Source: Halobacterium rubrum
GTDB lineage: Archaea; Halobacteriota; Halobacteria; Halobacteriales; Halobacteriaceae
Assembly (NCBI RefSeq): GCF_021729015.1
Contig: NZ_JAJQQZ010000001.1
Location: 930,001-994,000 of the forward strand
Direction of reading: 5' to 3'
DNA: 64,000 nt
Under the pieces are notes generated by a model. It saw only the letters and a program-made list of their open reading frames with translations. It did not search any database and was not told the origin of the DNA. The translations under genes and the position numbers were made by a program. Shown here one piece after another: positions 8,230 through 17,045 of this stretch. Numbering within the stretch: position 1 is the first letter of the stretch; each line of letters starts with the position of its first letter.

Positions 8230-9527
8230 AGGGAGTCGAGGAAGTGGTCGAAGGCGCCGCTCTCGGCATGGACGTGCGCGTACGTCCCGAGCGTTCGGTG
8301 CTCGACGAGGCCGTCGCGGTCGCCGGTGATGCCGTCGCCGCGTTCGACGTCGAACGCGAACCGGGCGTCGTCGGCGACGTCGGCCTCGGAGTAGTGGAAC
8401 TCGTGGCCGCGCAGGGTCTCGCCCGCGCTCGCCGTGAGCGCGCCGTCCCCGCGCGCCCGGAGTTCGACGTGGTCGAGGGCCTGATAGCGGTCGCACATCC
8501 GCACGTCCGCAGGGAGGACGCCCGCCATCTCGACGGTGTCGCCGTCGGTCGTCGTCAGGCACTCCGCCAGCGCCAGCAGCCCGCCGCACTCGCCGAGGAC
8601 CGGGAGGCCGTCTGCCGCCCGGTCGGCGAGCGTGTCGAGTGCGGGTGCGGCGGACAGGGCGTCGGCGTGCAGTTCCGGGTAGCCGCCGGGCAGGTAGACG
8701 CCGTCGCAGTCGGGGAGGTCGTCGCCGGCCACCGGTGAGAAGGTGGTGACGTCGGCGCGCGCCCGGAGGCGCTCGCGGGTCGCCGGGTACGCGAAGCAGA
8801 ACGCGGCGTCCTCGGCGACGGCGACGCGCTTCCCGGTTTCTGGGCGGGACTCACCGGGCGCCGGTCGTGGCGGTTCCCGCGCCACGTCGACGAGGCGTTC
8901 GGCGTCGACGTGTTCGGCCGCCGCGGCGAGCGCGTCCGGGTCGACGGCGGCCTCCTCGCCCATCTGGAGGCCGAGGTGGCGGTCCGGTATCTCGAGGTCG
9001 TCGCTGGGGGGAATCCGGCCGAGGTACGCGAGGCCGTCGGGGAGCGCGTCCCGGATGCCCGCCTCGTGGCGGCCGCCGTGCGCTCGCTGCGCGAGCACGC
9101 CCACGACGTCGACGTCGTGTCCGGACTGGGCGGCGTACTCGCGGAAGCCCAGCGCCGTCGCCGCGACGCTCTGCATGCCCGCGCTGGCGTCCACGACGAG
9201 CACGACCGGGAGGTCGAGCACGCTCGCGACGCGCGCGGTGCTGGCGACGCTGCCGTCGTACAGTCCCATCATGCCCTCCACGACGCAGACGTCGCCGTCG
9301 CCCCGGTAGTAGTTGCGCCGGGTGCCGTGGTCGCCTTCGAGCCAGGGGTCCAGCGACCGGGACGGTTTCCCGGCGACTGGCTCGTGGTGGCTCGGGTCGA
9401 TGAAGTCCGGGCCCGCCTTCGCCGGCTGGGGGTCGTGGCCGGCGTCTTCGAGAGCGCGCAGGACCGCCAGCGTCGCCACCGTCTTCCCGACGCCGGAGGC
9501 CGTTCCGCCGAGGACGAAGCCCTTCAC
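8226..9527 (-). CDS. cbiA: Cobyrinic acid a,c-diamide synthase CbiA
   Basis: Amidates the a and c acetate side chains of cobyrinate. The 433-residue protein shows a P-loop [10 protein letters not shown] (residues 7-16), [22 protein letters not shown], and a C-terminal glutamine amidotransferase domain with YLPGGYPE, nucleophile Cys in [10 protein letters not shown], and the late His in GHEFHYS. The GTG at 9527 is chosen because it gives [12 protein letters not shown], the family start, and makes a GTGA overlap with the cobT stop. Size is normal for the family. Confidence 0.94.
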   Translation of the reverse strand: MKGFVLGGTASGVGKTVATLAVLRALEDAGHDPQPAKAGPDFIDPSHHEPVAGKPSRSLDPWLEGDHGTRRNYYRGDGDVCVVEGMMGLYDGSVASTARVASVLDLPVVLVVDASAGMQSVAATALGFREYAAQSGHDVDVVGVLAQRAHGGRHEAGIRDALPDGLAYLGRIPPSDDLEIPDRHLGLQMGEEAAVDPDALAAAAEHVDAERLVDVAREPPRPAPGESRPETGKRVAVAEDAAFCFAYPATRERLRARADVTTFSPVAGDDLPDCDGVYLPGGYPELHADALSAAPALDTLADRAADGLPVLGECGGLLALAECLTTTDGDTVEMAGVLPADVRMCDRYQALDHVELRARGDGALTASAGETLRGHEFHYSEADVADDARFAFDVERGDGITGDRDGLVEHRTLGTYAHVHAESGAFDHFLDSL

Positions 9528-10549
9528 GCCGGTCCCTCCGGCGCATCGGTCACCCGGTCGTAGACGTCGACGATGGCTGCCCGGACCTCGTCCATCCCGA
9601 GGCCGGCTTCGTCGGCGAGCGCGAGCGCGCCGCCCATCCCGACGCCCTCTTTCGCCTCTCCGGCGAGGTACGCCGCCATCGCCGGGTGGCCTTCGCGCGC
9701 CTCGAAGCCGGGGTCGGTGACGGTGAGGTCGAGTGACTGGTCGGCGGCGAGGCCACGGATGGCCGCCGAGTCGTCGCTGGCGACGAACGACGTGGTCGCC
9801 AGCTCCAGTGGGTCCTCGGCGCCGGCGTGCCTGACGAGCGCGCCGGCCGTCGCGAGCTGCGTGCCGCCACCGAGCGTCACGTCGGTTCCCGCGTCGAGCG
9901 CCCCCGCTGCGAGGCCGGCGACGGCAGCGAGCACGGGGTCGCCCATCTGCCCGACGGCCTCGACCGGCTGGCCGGCGAGGTCGCCGGCCTCGAGGCCGCT
10001 GGCGGCCAGCCCCTCGTCGACGACGGACTCCTTGAGGGAGAGGGGGTTCTCCGGCAGCGAGGAGGAGACGGCGCGGCGCTCGCCGAGCGCGGCGAGCACG
10101 CCCATCGCCGTCGTCGTCCCGCCGGGCACCGTCTCGGCGAGGACCAGCCGGTCGGCGGGCAGCGACCCACCGAGGTTCCGGGCTGCGGCGAAGATGTCGG
10201 CTGCGTCTGGGACCGGCGCCTCGTCCCGGATGTCGCCGCCCGGGGAGGCGTCGACGCCGACAGTCGGTGCGCCGGTCGGTTCGGCGAGGCCGGCGTCGAC
10301 GACCAGCGTCTCGACGCCGAGGCGTTCGCGGACCGCTCGCGTGACGACCGCGGGCGTCGGGCAGCCGGAGGGACTGACGGGGACGACGGGCGAGCGCACG
10401 GTGTGGCCGTACGCGAGCAGTTCGGCGTCGGCGCTGGGGGTGTGCGCCATCAGCGCCGGGTCGGCGCCGGCGGCGCTGATGCCGTCGATGGCCGCCGTCT
10501 GCGTCGACCCCGCCGCGAGCGCGAATAGGGTGTCGGGCGTGCCGGGCAT
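9524..10549 (-). CDS. cobT: Archaeal-type nicotinate mononucleotide:base phosphoribosyltransferase CobT
   Basis: Predicted to activate the lower-ligand base as alpha-ribazole phosphate. The 341-residue protein belongs to the archaeal CobT-like group (UPF0284): a Gly/Ala-rich start, [44 protein letters not shown] and [13 protein letters not shown] are recognisable. It is the first gene of the long minus-strand operon running to cbiZ. A TATA-like element (GAATTAAAG on the minus strand, 10574-10582) lies 25-33 bp before the ATG, consistent with a leaderless transcript. Confidence 0.85.
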   Translation of the reverse strand: MPGTPDTLFALAAGSTQTAAIDGISAAGADPALMAHTPSADAELLAYGHTVRSPVVPVSPSGCPTPAVVTRAVRERLGVETLVVDAGLAEPTGAPTVGVDASPGGDIRDEAPVPDAADIFAAARNLGGSLPADRLVLAETVPGGTTTAMGVLAALGERRAVSSSLPENPLSLKESVVDEGLAASGLEAGDLAGQPVEAVGQMGDPVLAAVAGLAAGALDAGTDVTLGGGTQLATAGALVRHAGAEDPLELATTSFVASDDSAAIRGLAADQSLDLTVTDPGFEAREGHPAMAAYLAGEAKEGVGMGGALALADEAGLGMDEVRAAIVDVYDRVTDAPEGPA

Positions 10550-10573
10550 GCCTGCACAGAGAACACAACCGGA

Positions 10574-10582
10574 CTTTAATTC
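10574..10582 (-). promoter_or_regulatory. TATA element of the cobT operon
   Basis: GAATTAAAG on the minus strand, 25-33 bp before the cobT ATG, matches the haloarchaeal TATA position for a leaderless start. Confidence 0.55.
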
Positions 10583-10670
10583 AGCGGTCGTGTTTTCAGC
10601 TCTGTCTTGGTTGGGGTCGGCCAGCGCAAGCTATTAGGGGGTCTCGCGAGAGCACGTAATCAATTGGAGT

Positions 10671-10687
10671 TGGATTAGTACAATCCA
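10671..10687. promoter_or_regulatory. Palindromic operator candidate before the CbiX-like gene
   Basis: The 17-nt sequence TGGATTAGTACAATCCA has 6-bp inverted arms around AGTAC. It lies 13 bp before the ATG at 10701. On the minus strand it contains TTGTACTA, which fits the pattern TTGTANTA also present at 17030-17037 and 28952-28959 in the other two control regions of the locus. Confidence 0.5.
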
Positions 10688-10700
10688 GCTTTATACTACC

Positions 10701-11477
10701 ATGACACGCGACGCGCTCGTCCTCCTCGGCCGGGACACGCCCCACGCACGCGAAACGCTCGCCACGCACGCCCGGCGGCTCCGCGACCGCGGCGTCGCGG
10801 ACGCCGTCCACGCCTGCCACTACGAACACGAACCGCGGCGCGACCTCCGAGACCCGCTGTCGGCCGTCGACGCCGACCGCGTGTTCGCGGTCCCGATGAC
10901 CGCCGCCCACGCCCGCGAGACGACGGTCGGCGTCCCCGCCGCCCTCGACCGGCTCGCCGCCACCGTCCACTACTGCGAGCCGGTCTGCCGGAGCGGCGCC
11001 GTCACCGACGCGCTCCGCGACCGCGCCGCCGAAGCCGCTCCCGACGGCGCGCCCGCCGCTGTCGGCCTCGTCGCGCTCGGCGCCAGCTCCCGCCCCTACC
11101 ACCGGCAGGTCGCCGAGTACCACGCCGCCCGGCTCCGCGAGCGCGGCGACTACGACGACGTCGCCACCAGCTTCCTCGTCCAGAACCCCGCCGCCGAGTG
11201 TCTGCGGTACAACCTCGACGCCGACGACGCCGTCGCAGTCCCCCTGTTCGTCGCCGGCGGCGACGCCACCGACCGCGACATCCCCGACCGGCTCGAACTG
11301 GACCGCGGCGGGCTCGCCTACGCCGACCCGCTCGGCGCTCACCCACGGCTCATGGACGCCGCGGAAGCACTGGTCGCCGAGAAGCGCGTGCTGGCCGACC
11401 GCGACGGTGCGGCCACGTTCGAGGACTCGCTGACGGCGAACGCGACCGCGTTCGCGGCCGACGGCGAGGGCCCCTAG
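10701..11477 (+). CDS. Divergent CbiX/SirB-like protein
   Basis: A 258-residue protein with two halves of the chelatase fold: residues 1-115 start MTRDALVLLGRDTPHARET and the second half restarts AAVGLVALGASSRPYHRQ, followed by DDAVAVPLFVAGGDATDRDI. Genuine CbiX has GHGS in this first position (seen at 21704-22927); here it reads GRDT and GASS, so a canonical metal-binding His is absent from both halves. It may be a non-catalytic or altered paralogue, or have a different role in the pathway. It is a single gene with its own promoter region, divergent from cobT, and its stop overlaps the convergent cbiE stop by 4 bp. Confidence 0.7.
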   Translation: MTRDALVLLGRDTPHARETLATHARRLRDRGVADAVHACHYEHEPRRDLRDPLSAVDADRVFAVPMTAAHARETTVGVPAALDRLAATVHYCEPVCRSGAVTDALRDRAAEAAPDGAPAAVGLVALGASSRPYHRQVAEYHAARLRERGDYDDVATSFLVQNPAAECLRYNLDADDAVAVPLFVAGGDATDRDIPDRLELDRGGLAYADPLGAHPRLMDAAEALVAEKRVLADRDGAATFEDSLTANATAFAADGEGP

Positions 11478-12235
11478 GCGGGCCGCCGGACCGCCAGCAC
11501 CGACAGGTCCGAGAACGGCGTCTCCTCGCCCGCGTGCTCGGCCAGTTCGCCGAGCGTGCTGCGCGTGATCGACTCCTCGTCGCCGTGTGTCAGGTGTTCC
11601 AGCACGAGCGCCGGCAGGTCGGGGGCCGCGCCCGCCTCGTCGAGGAGGTCTGCGGCGACGTCTCCGGGCATCAGGTCGAACGGCCGCGGCAGGACGAGCA
11701 GGTGGCGGTCGCCGACCGCGGCGCGGAGCCGCGCGAGGTCGTCGGTCAGGTCGCCGCTCTTGTGCAGCGTGACGAACTCGGTGTCCTCCATCGGCGTTCG
11801 CGCCCTGCTCGCGGCCACCTGCAGCGAGGAGACGCCCGGAACCACCCGGACCGGCTGGCTCACCGCCTGCTCGACTTTCCCCAGGAACTGGTAGCCGGAG
11901 TGGTTCGGGTCCCCCATCAGCACCGCCGTCCCGCGCTCGCCGTCGGCGACGCGGTCGGCGAACGCCGACAGCGTCTCGCCCTCGTCGCGGTAGCCACACG
12001 TCAGCAGGTCAGCGTCGGTGAGGTCGGCGACGAACTCGACGACTGTCTCGAAGCCGACGACGACGTCCGCCTCCCGGACGGCGCGCTCGCCCCGGGGCGT
12101 CAGGAACTCCGGGTTCCCGGGGCCGACCCCCACGGCGTGGACGACGTCCTCGGCGTCCCCCCGGGCCGGCTCCGGCCGCCGGGCGGCGAACGACGCCGGG
12201 TCCGGCCCCGAGTCGAGGTCGTAGTCGTCGCTCAC
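11474..12235 (-). CDS. cbiE: Cobalt-precorrin-7 (C5)-methyltransferase CbiE
   Basis: SAM-dependent methylation of C5, paired with CbiT (C15). The 253-residue protein is a tetrapyrrole methylase: after a 30-residue acidic tail comes VVHAVGVGPGNPEFLTPRG (SAM loop), then AVLMGDPNHSGYQFLGKV, VVPGVSSLQVAASR and GDRHLLVLPRPFDLMPGD. The MGDPNHSG loop is typical of CbiE/CobL N-terminal domains. It is not fused to CbiT, which lies 16 kb away at 28331. Its ATG overlaps the cbiC stop by 4 bp, so it is co-translated with cbiC and cobN. Confidence 0.88.
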   Translation of the reverse strand: MSDDYDLDSGPDPASFAARRPEPARGDAEDVVHAVGVGPGNPEFLTPRGERAVREADVVVGFETVVEFVADLTDADLLTCGYRDEGETLSAFADRVADGERGTAVLMGDPNHSGYQFLGKVEQAVSQPVRVVPGVSSLQVAASRARTPMEDTEFVTLHKSGDLTDDLARLRAAVGDRHLLVLPRPFDLMPGDVAADLLDEAGAAPDLPALVLEHLTHGDEESITRSTLGELAEHAGEETPFSDLSVLAVRRPA

Positions 12236-12972
12236 GGCGCCTCCAGCGAGACGTCGCCGTCGCGGGCGTCGCTGGCGACGTGAATCAGTTCGTTCGTCAG
12301 CCCGGCGGCCAGCCCGCTGCCGCCGCGCCGCCCGACGTTCGTGACGGCGGGGACGCCGTGTTCGCCGGCGACCTCGCGGAGCCGCTTCCGGCTCTCCGCC
12401 GCCTTCACGAAGCCGACGGGCGTGGCGACGACGACCGCCGGCCGGGTGCCGTCCTCGATGCAGTCCGCGAGCGCGAGCGCGGCCGTCGGCGCGTTCCCGA
12501 CCACGGCGATTGCACCGTCGTAGACGCCCTGCCTGTCGAGTTCGAGGACGGACGCCGCGGTCCGGGTCATCCCGGTCTCCGCCGCCAGCTCGGCGCCGTT
12601 CCCGATGGCCTTCCGCACCTCGCAGTCGTGGCCGCGCCCGGTGACGCCCTCCTTCACCATCGTGATGTCGGTGACGACTGGCGCCTCGTCGAGGACGGCG
12701 CGAGCGCCGGCCCGGACCGGCTCGGAGTCGTCCTCGCCGGTGAACCGCACGAGGTGCTGGAACTCGGGGTCGCCGGTCGCGTGCACCGACTTCTGGCGCA
12801 CGCGGTCCGCGAGCGTCTCGTCCGGCACCAGCTCGCGCACGCGGTCCATGCTCGTCGCCGCGATGTCCATCGCGTTCTCCGTGGTCGCACCGAGGTCCGC
12901 GTACGCCTCGAAGTCCTGTTCGTCCGCCTCGTCGCCGTCGTCGCCGGTGGTGGGCTGGTTCTCAGTCGTCAT
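12232..12972 (-). CDS. cbiC: Cobalt-precorrin-8 methylmutase CbiC
   Basis: Moves the C11 methyl to C12 to give cobyrinic acid. The 246-residue protein has a 35-residue acidic tail, then the family body: VRQKSVHATGDPEFQHLVRF carrying the catalytic His in VHATGD, DITMVKEGV, IAVVGNAPTAALAL and PAVVVATPVGFVKAAESR. The ATG overlaps the cobN stop by 11 bp. Placement between cobN and cbiE makes a cobN-cbiC-cbiE operon. Confidence 0.94.
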   Translation of the reverse strand: MTTENQPTTGDDGDEADEQDFEAYADLGATTENAMDIAATSMDRVRELVPDETLADRVRQKSVHATGDPEFQHLVRFTGEDDSEPVRAGARAVLDEAPVVTDITMVKEGVTGRGHDCEVRKAIGNGAELAAETGMTRTAASVLELDRQGVYDGAIAVVGNAPTAALALADCIEDGTRPAVVVATPVGFVKAAESRKRLREVAGEHGVPAVTNVGRRGGSGLAAGLTNELIHVASDARDGDVSLEAP

Positions 12973-15900
12973 TCGCGGGTGCCTCCCGTTCGTCGCTGTC
13001 GGTGGTCGATGCTGTGCCGCTGGCTCTGGCCTCCAGATCGCCCTCCACCCGGAGGTGGAGGTCGCGCAGACGCTGTGCGGTCTCGTCGTCCGCCCCCCAG
13101 AGGTCGCGCTCGATGGCCTCCAGAAGGGTGTCCGTGATGGACTCCAGGGCCCACGGGTTCACGTCCCGCAGCCACTCTTGGCGGTCGTCGTCGAACGCGT
13201 ACTTCTGTGCGACGTCCGCCCAGAGCGCGTCAGAGACGACGCCCGTGGTGGCGTCCCAGCCCAGTGTGACGTCGACTGTCGTCGACAGGTCGCCGGCGCC
13301 CTTGTAGCCGTGTTCCTCCATCGAGTCCAGCCACTCGGGGTTGAGGACCCGAGCCCGCATCGCCTTCCGGACTTTCTCCTCGTTCGTGTACACGTCGACG
13401 TTGTCCGGGTCGCTGGAGTCCCCGACGTAGGACGCCGGCTCCGACCCGGATGCCTCGGCGACGGCCGTGATGAAGCCGCCGTGGAACGCGTACCAGTCCG
13501 AGGAGTCGAACTCGTCTTGCTCCATCGTGTCCTCGATCTTGACCGTGGCGTCGACGTTCCCGAGCCGGCGCTCGAAGGCGTCGTGGGCCTCGCTGACGCG
13601 GCCCCGCGACCCCATCGCGTAGCCGCCCCACTGGACGTAGACGTCGGCGAGGTCCGAGCGGTCCTCCCAGTTCCCCTCGTCGACCGCTTTGTTCGTCCCC
13701 GCGCCGTAGCCGCCGGGACGCGTCGTGAACACGCGGTGCTTCGCGGCGTTCTCGGGGTTCTCGACACCCTCCTCGGCGAGTTCGGCGGCGTCTTCCTCGA
13801 CGTGCTTCTTCACGTAGTTCCGGTCGTGGGGTTCGTCGAGGTCGACAACCACGTCCACGGCGTCGTGGACGACGCCGGCGGCCTGCGGGAACGCGTCCCG
13901 GAACAGCCCCGACACGCGCGTCGTCACGTCGATTCTGGGGCGGCCGAGTTCCGCCAGCGGAATCGGCTCCACGTCGTCGACCCGGCCGGCGTCCGTCCAC
14001 ACCGGCCGGACGCCCATGAGGCCGAGCACCTGCGCGATGGTCTCGCCGCGCGTCCGGACCGTCGGGGTCCCCCACGCGACGACGCCGACCTCCTCGGGGT
14101 ACTCGCCTTCGTCTCGCGGGTCGCCATGCTCCCCGCTCGACTGTTCCGCGGCGCTTCGCGCCGCGCTCTCCTCCCGGTGGCGCTTGGCGACGCCGTCGGC
14201 GACCTCCTTCCCCACGTCCCACGCCGTCCTGGCGGGGACTTTGCGGGGGTCCAGCGTGTAGAAGTTCCGGCCCGTCGGCAGGAGGTCGACGCCGCCCCGC
14301 GTGGGCGCACCGCTCCCGCCGGGTTCGACGTACCCGCCGTCCAGCGCGTCCGCCGTCTGCGGAATCTCCGACTCGGCGCCGAACACGCGGGGCGCCGCCT
14401 CCTCGCAGATGAAGGCAAGCACCTCCCGCAGGTCGTCGTGTGCGCCCGATTTCGCGCGGGCGTCCCCGAGCGTGTCTATATCGACCACGAGGAGATTCAT
14501 GTTCACCTCATCGTTCGCCCCGGCGTCGACGTTCGACGCCGGCACGTCGAAGCCCTCGCTGGCGAGGGTCTCGACGAGGTCGACGCTCGTCTCGTACACC
14601 CCGTCGGCGGCCTCGGCGTACGTCATACCGAGGGCCTCGCTGTACTCGCCCGGGGCGTCGAGCATCGTCTCGTAGTCGACGCCGAGCACGCCCGCGACGC
14701 TCTCCCGGAGCGACGGCGCGCCCGGGTTCTCCAGGCGCGTGAGCGCGACCAGATACTCCACCAGCCGGTCGCCCTCGGGTGGCTCGCCCATCGTGTGCAG
14801 GCCGAGCCGAATCTGGGTCGTCTTCACGTCCGTCACGTACTCGTGGACGCGCTCGACCAGCTCCTCGATGGCGACATCGTCACCGTCTACGTCGCCCTCC
14901 GCGAGCGACGTGCCGGCTTCGTCGGGGCCACGGACCTCGGCTTTCTCGTCGATGCTACCCGCGATGCCGAGTTCGACCGCGAGGTCGAGGTCGTCGACCT
15001 GCTCGCGGATGCGGGCTTCGAGGTGGTCCTCGGCGTCGGCGCCGGCGCCGGTGCCGGCCTCCCGGTAGCGCGACGCCAGCTCCTCGAGTTCGGCGAGCTC
15101 GTCGTACGTGCCGGCGTTGCTCATGACGGGCGTGAGGTAGTCCACGACGGCGGCGTACGACCGGCGCTTGGCCTGCGTGCCCTCGCCGGGGTTGTTGACG
15201 ATGTAGGGGTAGACGTTCGGCAGGTCGCCCAGCAGCGCGTCCGGCGCGCTCCCGGCGTCGAGGCCGACGGTCTTCCCCGGCAGCCACTCGAGGCTGCCGT
15301 GCGTGCCGAGGTGGACGACGGCGTCCGCGTCGAAGTCCTCGCGCAGCCACGCGTAGAACGCGTAGTAGTCGTGGGGCGGCTGGAGGTCGCTGTCGTGGTA
15401 GACCTTCTCGGGGTCCATGCCGAAGCCGCGGGGCGGCTGGACGGTCACGAGCACGTTCCCGTACTCGACGCCCGGAATCGCGAACGGCCGCTCGGGCGGG
15501 TCGCCCCACTCCTCGACGACGTTCTCGCGGAAGTCGGGGTCGGCGTCGGCCCACCAGTCCGCGTACTCGTCGGTCGACACCACGTCGACGCTGTGCTCGC
15601 GGACGCCGTCAGACGAGTCTGACGAGCCCACGCTCGCTTCGCTCGCGTGGACGTCCTCGGGCGCGACCCAGCGGTCGTCCAGCGTGAGCTGGCTCGTCAG
15701 TTGCTCGATGAGTGCCTGGCCCTCGGGCGGGGTCTGGCCACCCAGATTGTACCCCCTGGCGTCCAGTTCGTCCAGCAGATTCACCGTGCTCTCGGGCGTG
15801 TCGAGGCCGAAGGCGGTGCCGATGCCGTCGTCGCTGGGCGGGTAGTTGTGGAGGACGACGGCGATCTGCTTCTCGTCGTTGTCGAGGTGGCGCAGGCGCG

Positions 15901-17011
15901 CCCAGTTCACCGCGAGGCTGGCGGCGTGCTCGACGCGGTCCGCGATGGGGAAGTGCTGTTTCGGCGCGGTGCCGATGCCGGCGTCGTCGTCGGTGCGTTC
16001 CTTGCCGGAGATGGGGTGTGTGACGACGTTGCCGTCGAACTCCGGGAGCGCCACGGACAGCGCGAGCTCGAAGCCCATCACGCCGGTGTCCGCCGAGTCG
16101 TACCGGGAGCGCGAGCGCATCGTCGTGACCGTCTGGAGGACGGGCACGCCGAGGCGGTCGAGGAAGACGTCCTCTGCGGAGTCGCCCTCGTCGGACGCCG
16201 ACCGCCCGCGCTCGTCCATCGACAGCGAGAACATGAACGACGAGAGCACGGCGTCGACGACCGGCTCGCCGTCGGCGGTTCCACCGCCTCCGCCTCGAGG
16301 CGTCTCGGACGCCTCGCCGTCTTCGATGAGCCACTGGTCCGTCACCCACTCGGCGTCTTCCTGCTCGTCGCTGTCGGTCGCCGGGTTGCAGAAAATCGGG
16401 AGCGCGTTCGCGCCCTGGTCCTCCAGCGCGCGGACGACGCTGTCGACGTAGCGGGTGTTCTCGTGCGTCCAGTGGGACTCGTAGAACCAGACCGCCACCG
16501 TCGGGGCGTCGGGGTCGAAGGTCGCCCGGAGTTCGTCGTACTCGACGCCGGGGTGGTCGGGGTGGTAGACGCCCTCGGTCGGGAGCGCGACCGGGTCGTC
16601 GTACGCGAATTCGCTGGCGGAGTACCGGTCGCCGAGGAACCGCAGGCAGTTGGCGACGTTCGCCGTCCCGCCCCGGTCGAGGTACTCGCAGACGGCCTCG
16701 CGGTCCTCGGCCGCGACGGTGGTGTCCTCGACGGCGTAGGCGTCGCCGGTGGACTTCACGACGAGCGGGACGCCGGCGTCGGCGAGGCGGTCGGTCGCCC
16801 GGTCGTAGCCGGGCATGCTGTCCTCGGCGCCGTGCAGCCAGAACACGGCGGCGTCGGCCTCGGTGGCGGCGTCGAGGAACGCCTCGACGTCGGTGTCGTC
16901 GTCGAGGTCGCTCTCGGAGCGCGCGACGAGGTCGACGTCGACGCGCTCGGCGGCCGCCTGGACGGCACCGAGTTCGTTCTCGGTCGCGGTGTAGAGTGCA
17001 AGTACAGTCAC
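12962..17011 (-). CDS. cobN: Cobaltochelatase large subunit CobN
   Basis: Large subunit of the ATP-dependent cobalt chelatase, related to magnesium chelatase ChlH/BchH. The 1,349-residue protein has the family core: VAVWFYESHW, VVTHPISGKER, AVVLHNYPPSDDGIGTAFGLD, VLVTVQPPRG, VVHLGTHGSLEWLPGK, and a C-terminal VYVQWGGYAMGSRGR and SDWYAFHGGFITAV. It would act with the ChlI/ChlD fusion encoded divergently. The GTG at 17011 yields VTVLALYTATEN and has GGAGGT about 12 nt upstream. Three short GC-rich hairpins (14147-14165, 15628-15650, 16296-16316) fall in low-complexity acidic or Ser-rich inserts. No frameshift is seen. Confidence 0.95.
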   Translation of the reverse strand: MTVLALYTATENELGAVQAAAERVDVDLVARSESDLDDDTDVEAFLDAATEADAAVFWLHGAEDSMPGYDRATDRLADAGVPLVVKSTGDAYAVEDTTVAAEDREAVCEYLDRGGTANVANCLRFLGDRYSASEFAYDDPVALPTEGVYHPDHPGVEYDELRATFDPDAPTVAVWFYESHWTHENTRYVDSVVRALEDQGANALPIFCNPATDSDEQEDAEWVTDQWLIEDGEASETPRGGGGGTADGEPVVDAVLSSFMFSLSMDERGRSASDEGDSAEDVFLDRLGVPVLQTVTTMRSRSRYDSADTGVMGFELALSVALPEFDGNVVTHPISGKERTDDDAGIGTAPKQHFPIADRVEHAASLAVNWARLRHLDNDEKQIAVVLHNYPPSDDGIGTAFGLDTPESTVNLLDELDARGYNLGGQTPPEGQALIEQLTSQLTLDDRWVAPEDVHASEASVGSSDSSDGVREHSVDVVSTDEYADWWADADPDFRENVVEEWGDPPERPFAIPGVEYGNVLVTVQPPRGFGMDPEKVYHDSDLQPPHDYYAFYAWLREDFDADAVVHLGTHGSLEWLPGKTVGLDAGSAPDALLGDLPNVYPYIVNNPGEGTQAKRRSYAAVVDYLTPVMSNAGTYDELAELEELASRYREAGTGAGADAEDHLEARIREQVDDLDLAVELGIAGSIDEKAEVRGPDEAGTSLAEGDVDGDDVAIEELVERVHEYVTDVKTTQIRLGLHTMGEPPEGDRLVEYLVALTRLENPGAPSLRESVAGVLGVDYETMLDAPGEYSEALGMTYAEAADGVYETSVDLVETLASEGFDVPASNVDAGANDEVNMNLLVVDIDTLGDARAKSGAHDDLREVLAFICEEAAPRVFGAESEIPQTADALDGGYVEPGGSGAPTRGGVDLLPTGRNFYTLDPRKVPARTAWDVGKEVADGVAKRHREESAARSAAEQSSGEHGDPRDEGEYPEEVGVVAWGTPTVRTRGETIAQVLGLMGVRPVWTDAGRVDDVEPIPLAELGRPRIDVTTRVSGLFRDAFPQAAGVVHDAVDVVVDLDEPHDRNYVKKHVEEDAAELAEEGVENPENAAKHRVFTTRPGGYGAGTNKAVDEGNWEDRSDLADVYVQWGGYAMGSRGRVSEAHDAFERRLGNVDATVKIEDTMEQDEFDSSDWYAFHGGFITAVAEASGSEPASYVGDSSDPDNVDVYTNEEKVRKAMRARVLNPEWLDSMEEHGYKGAGDLSTTVDVTLGWDATTGVVSDALWADVAQKYAFDDDRQEWLRDVNPWALESITDTLLEAIERDLWGADDETAQRLRDLHLRVEGDLEARASGTASTTDSDEREAPANDD
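14147..14165. repeat. Hairpin inside cobN, copy A
   Basis: 8-bp inverted arms CGCGGCGC/GCGCCGCG around TTC, within a Ala/Ser/Glu-rich insert of CobN. Confidence 0.6.
15628..15650. repeat. Hairpin-like insert inside cobN, copy B
   Basis: Outer arms CCACG/CGTGG enclose CTCGCTTCGCTCG, a short sequence of the same type as the one downstream of the tRNA at 32330-32342. It encodes part of a Ser/Ala/Asp-rich insert. Confidence 0.5.
16296..16316. repeat. Hairpin inside cobN, copy C
   Basis: 9-bp inverted arms CGAGGCGTC/GACGCCTCG around a 3-nt loop, next to a Gly run in CobN. Confidence 0.6.
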
Positions 17012-17029
17012 AACGCTGTTAAACCTCCA

Positions 17030-17043
17030 TTGTAGTACTACAA
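17030..17043. promoter_or_regulatory. Perfect 14-bp palindrome between cobN and chlID
   Basis: TTGTAGTACTACAA is a perfect palindrome in the 34-bp space between the divergent cobN and chelatase fusion gene, ending 2 bp before the ATG at 17046. It could control both transcripts at once. Its half, TTGTAGTA, fits the TTGTANTA pattern seen in the other two control regions of the locus. Confidence 0.65.
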
Positions 17044-17045
17044 CT

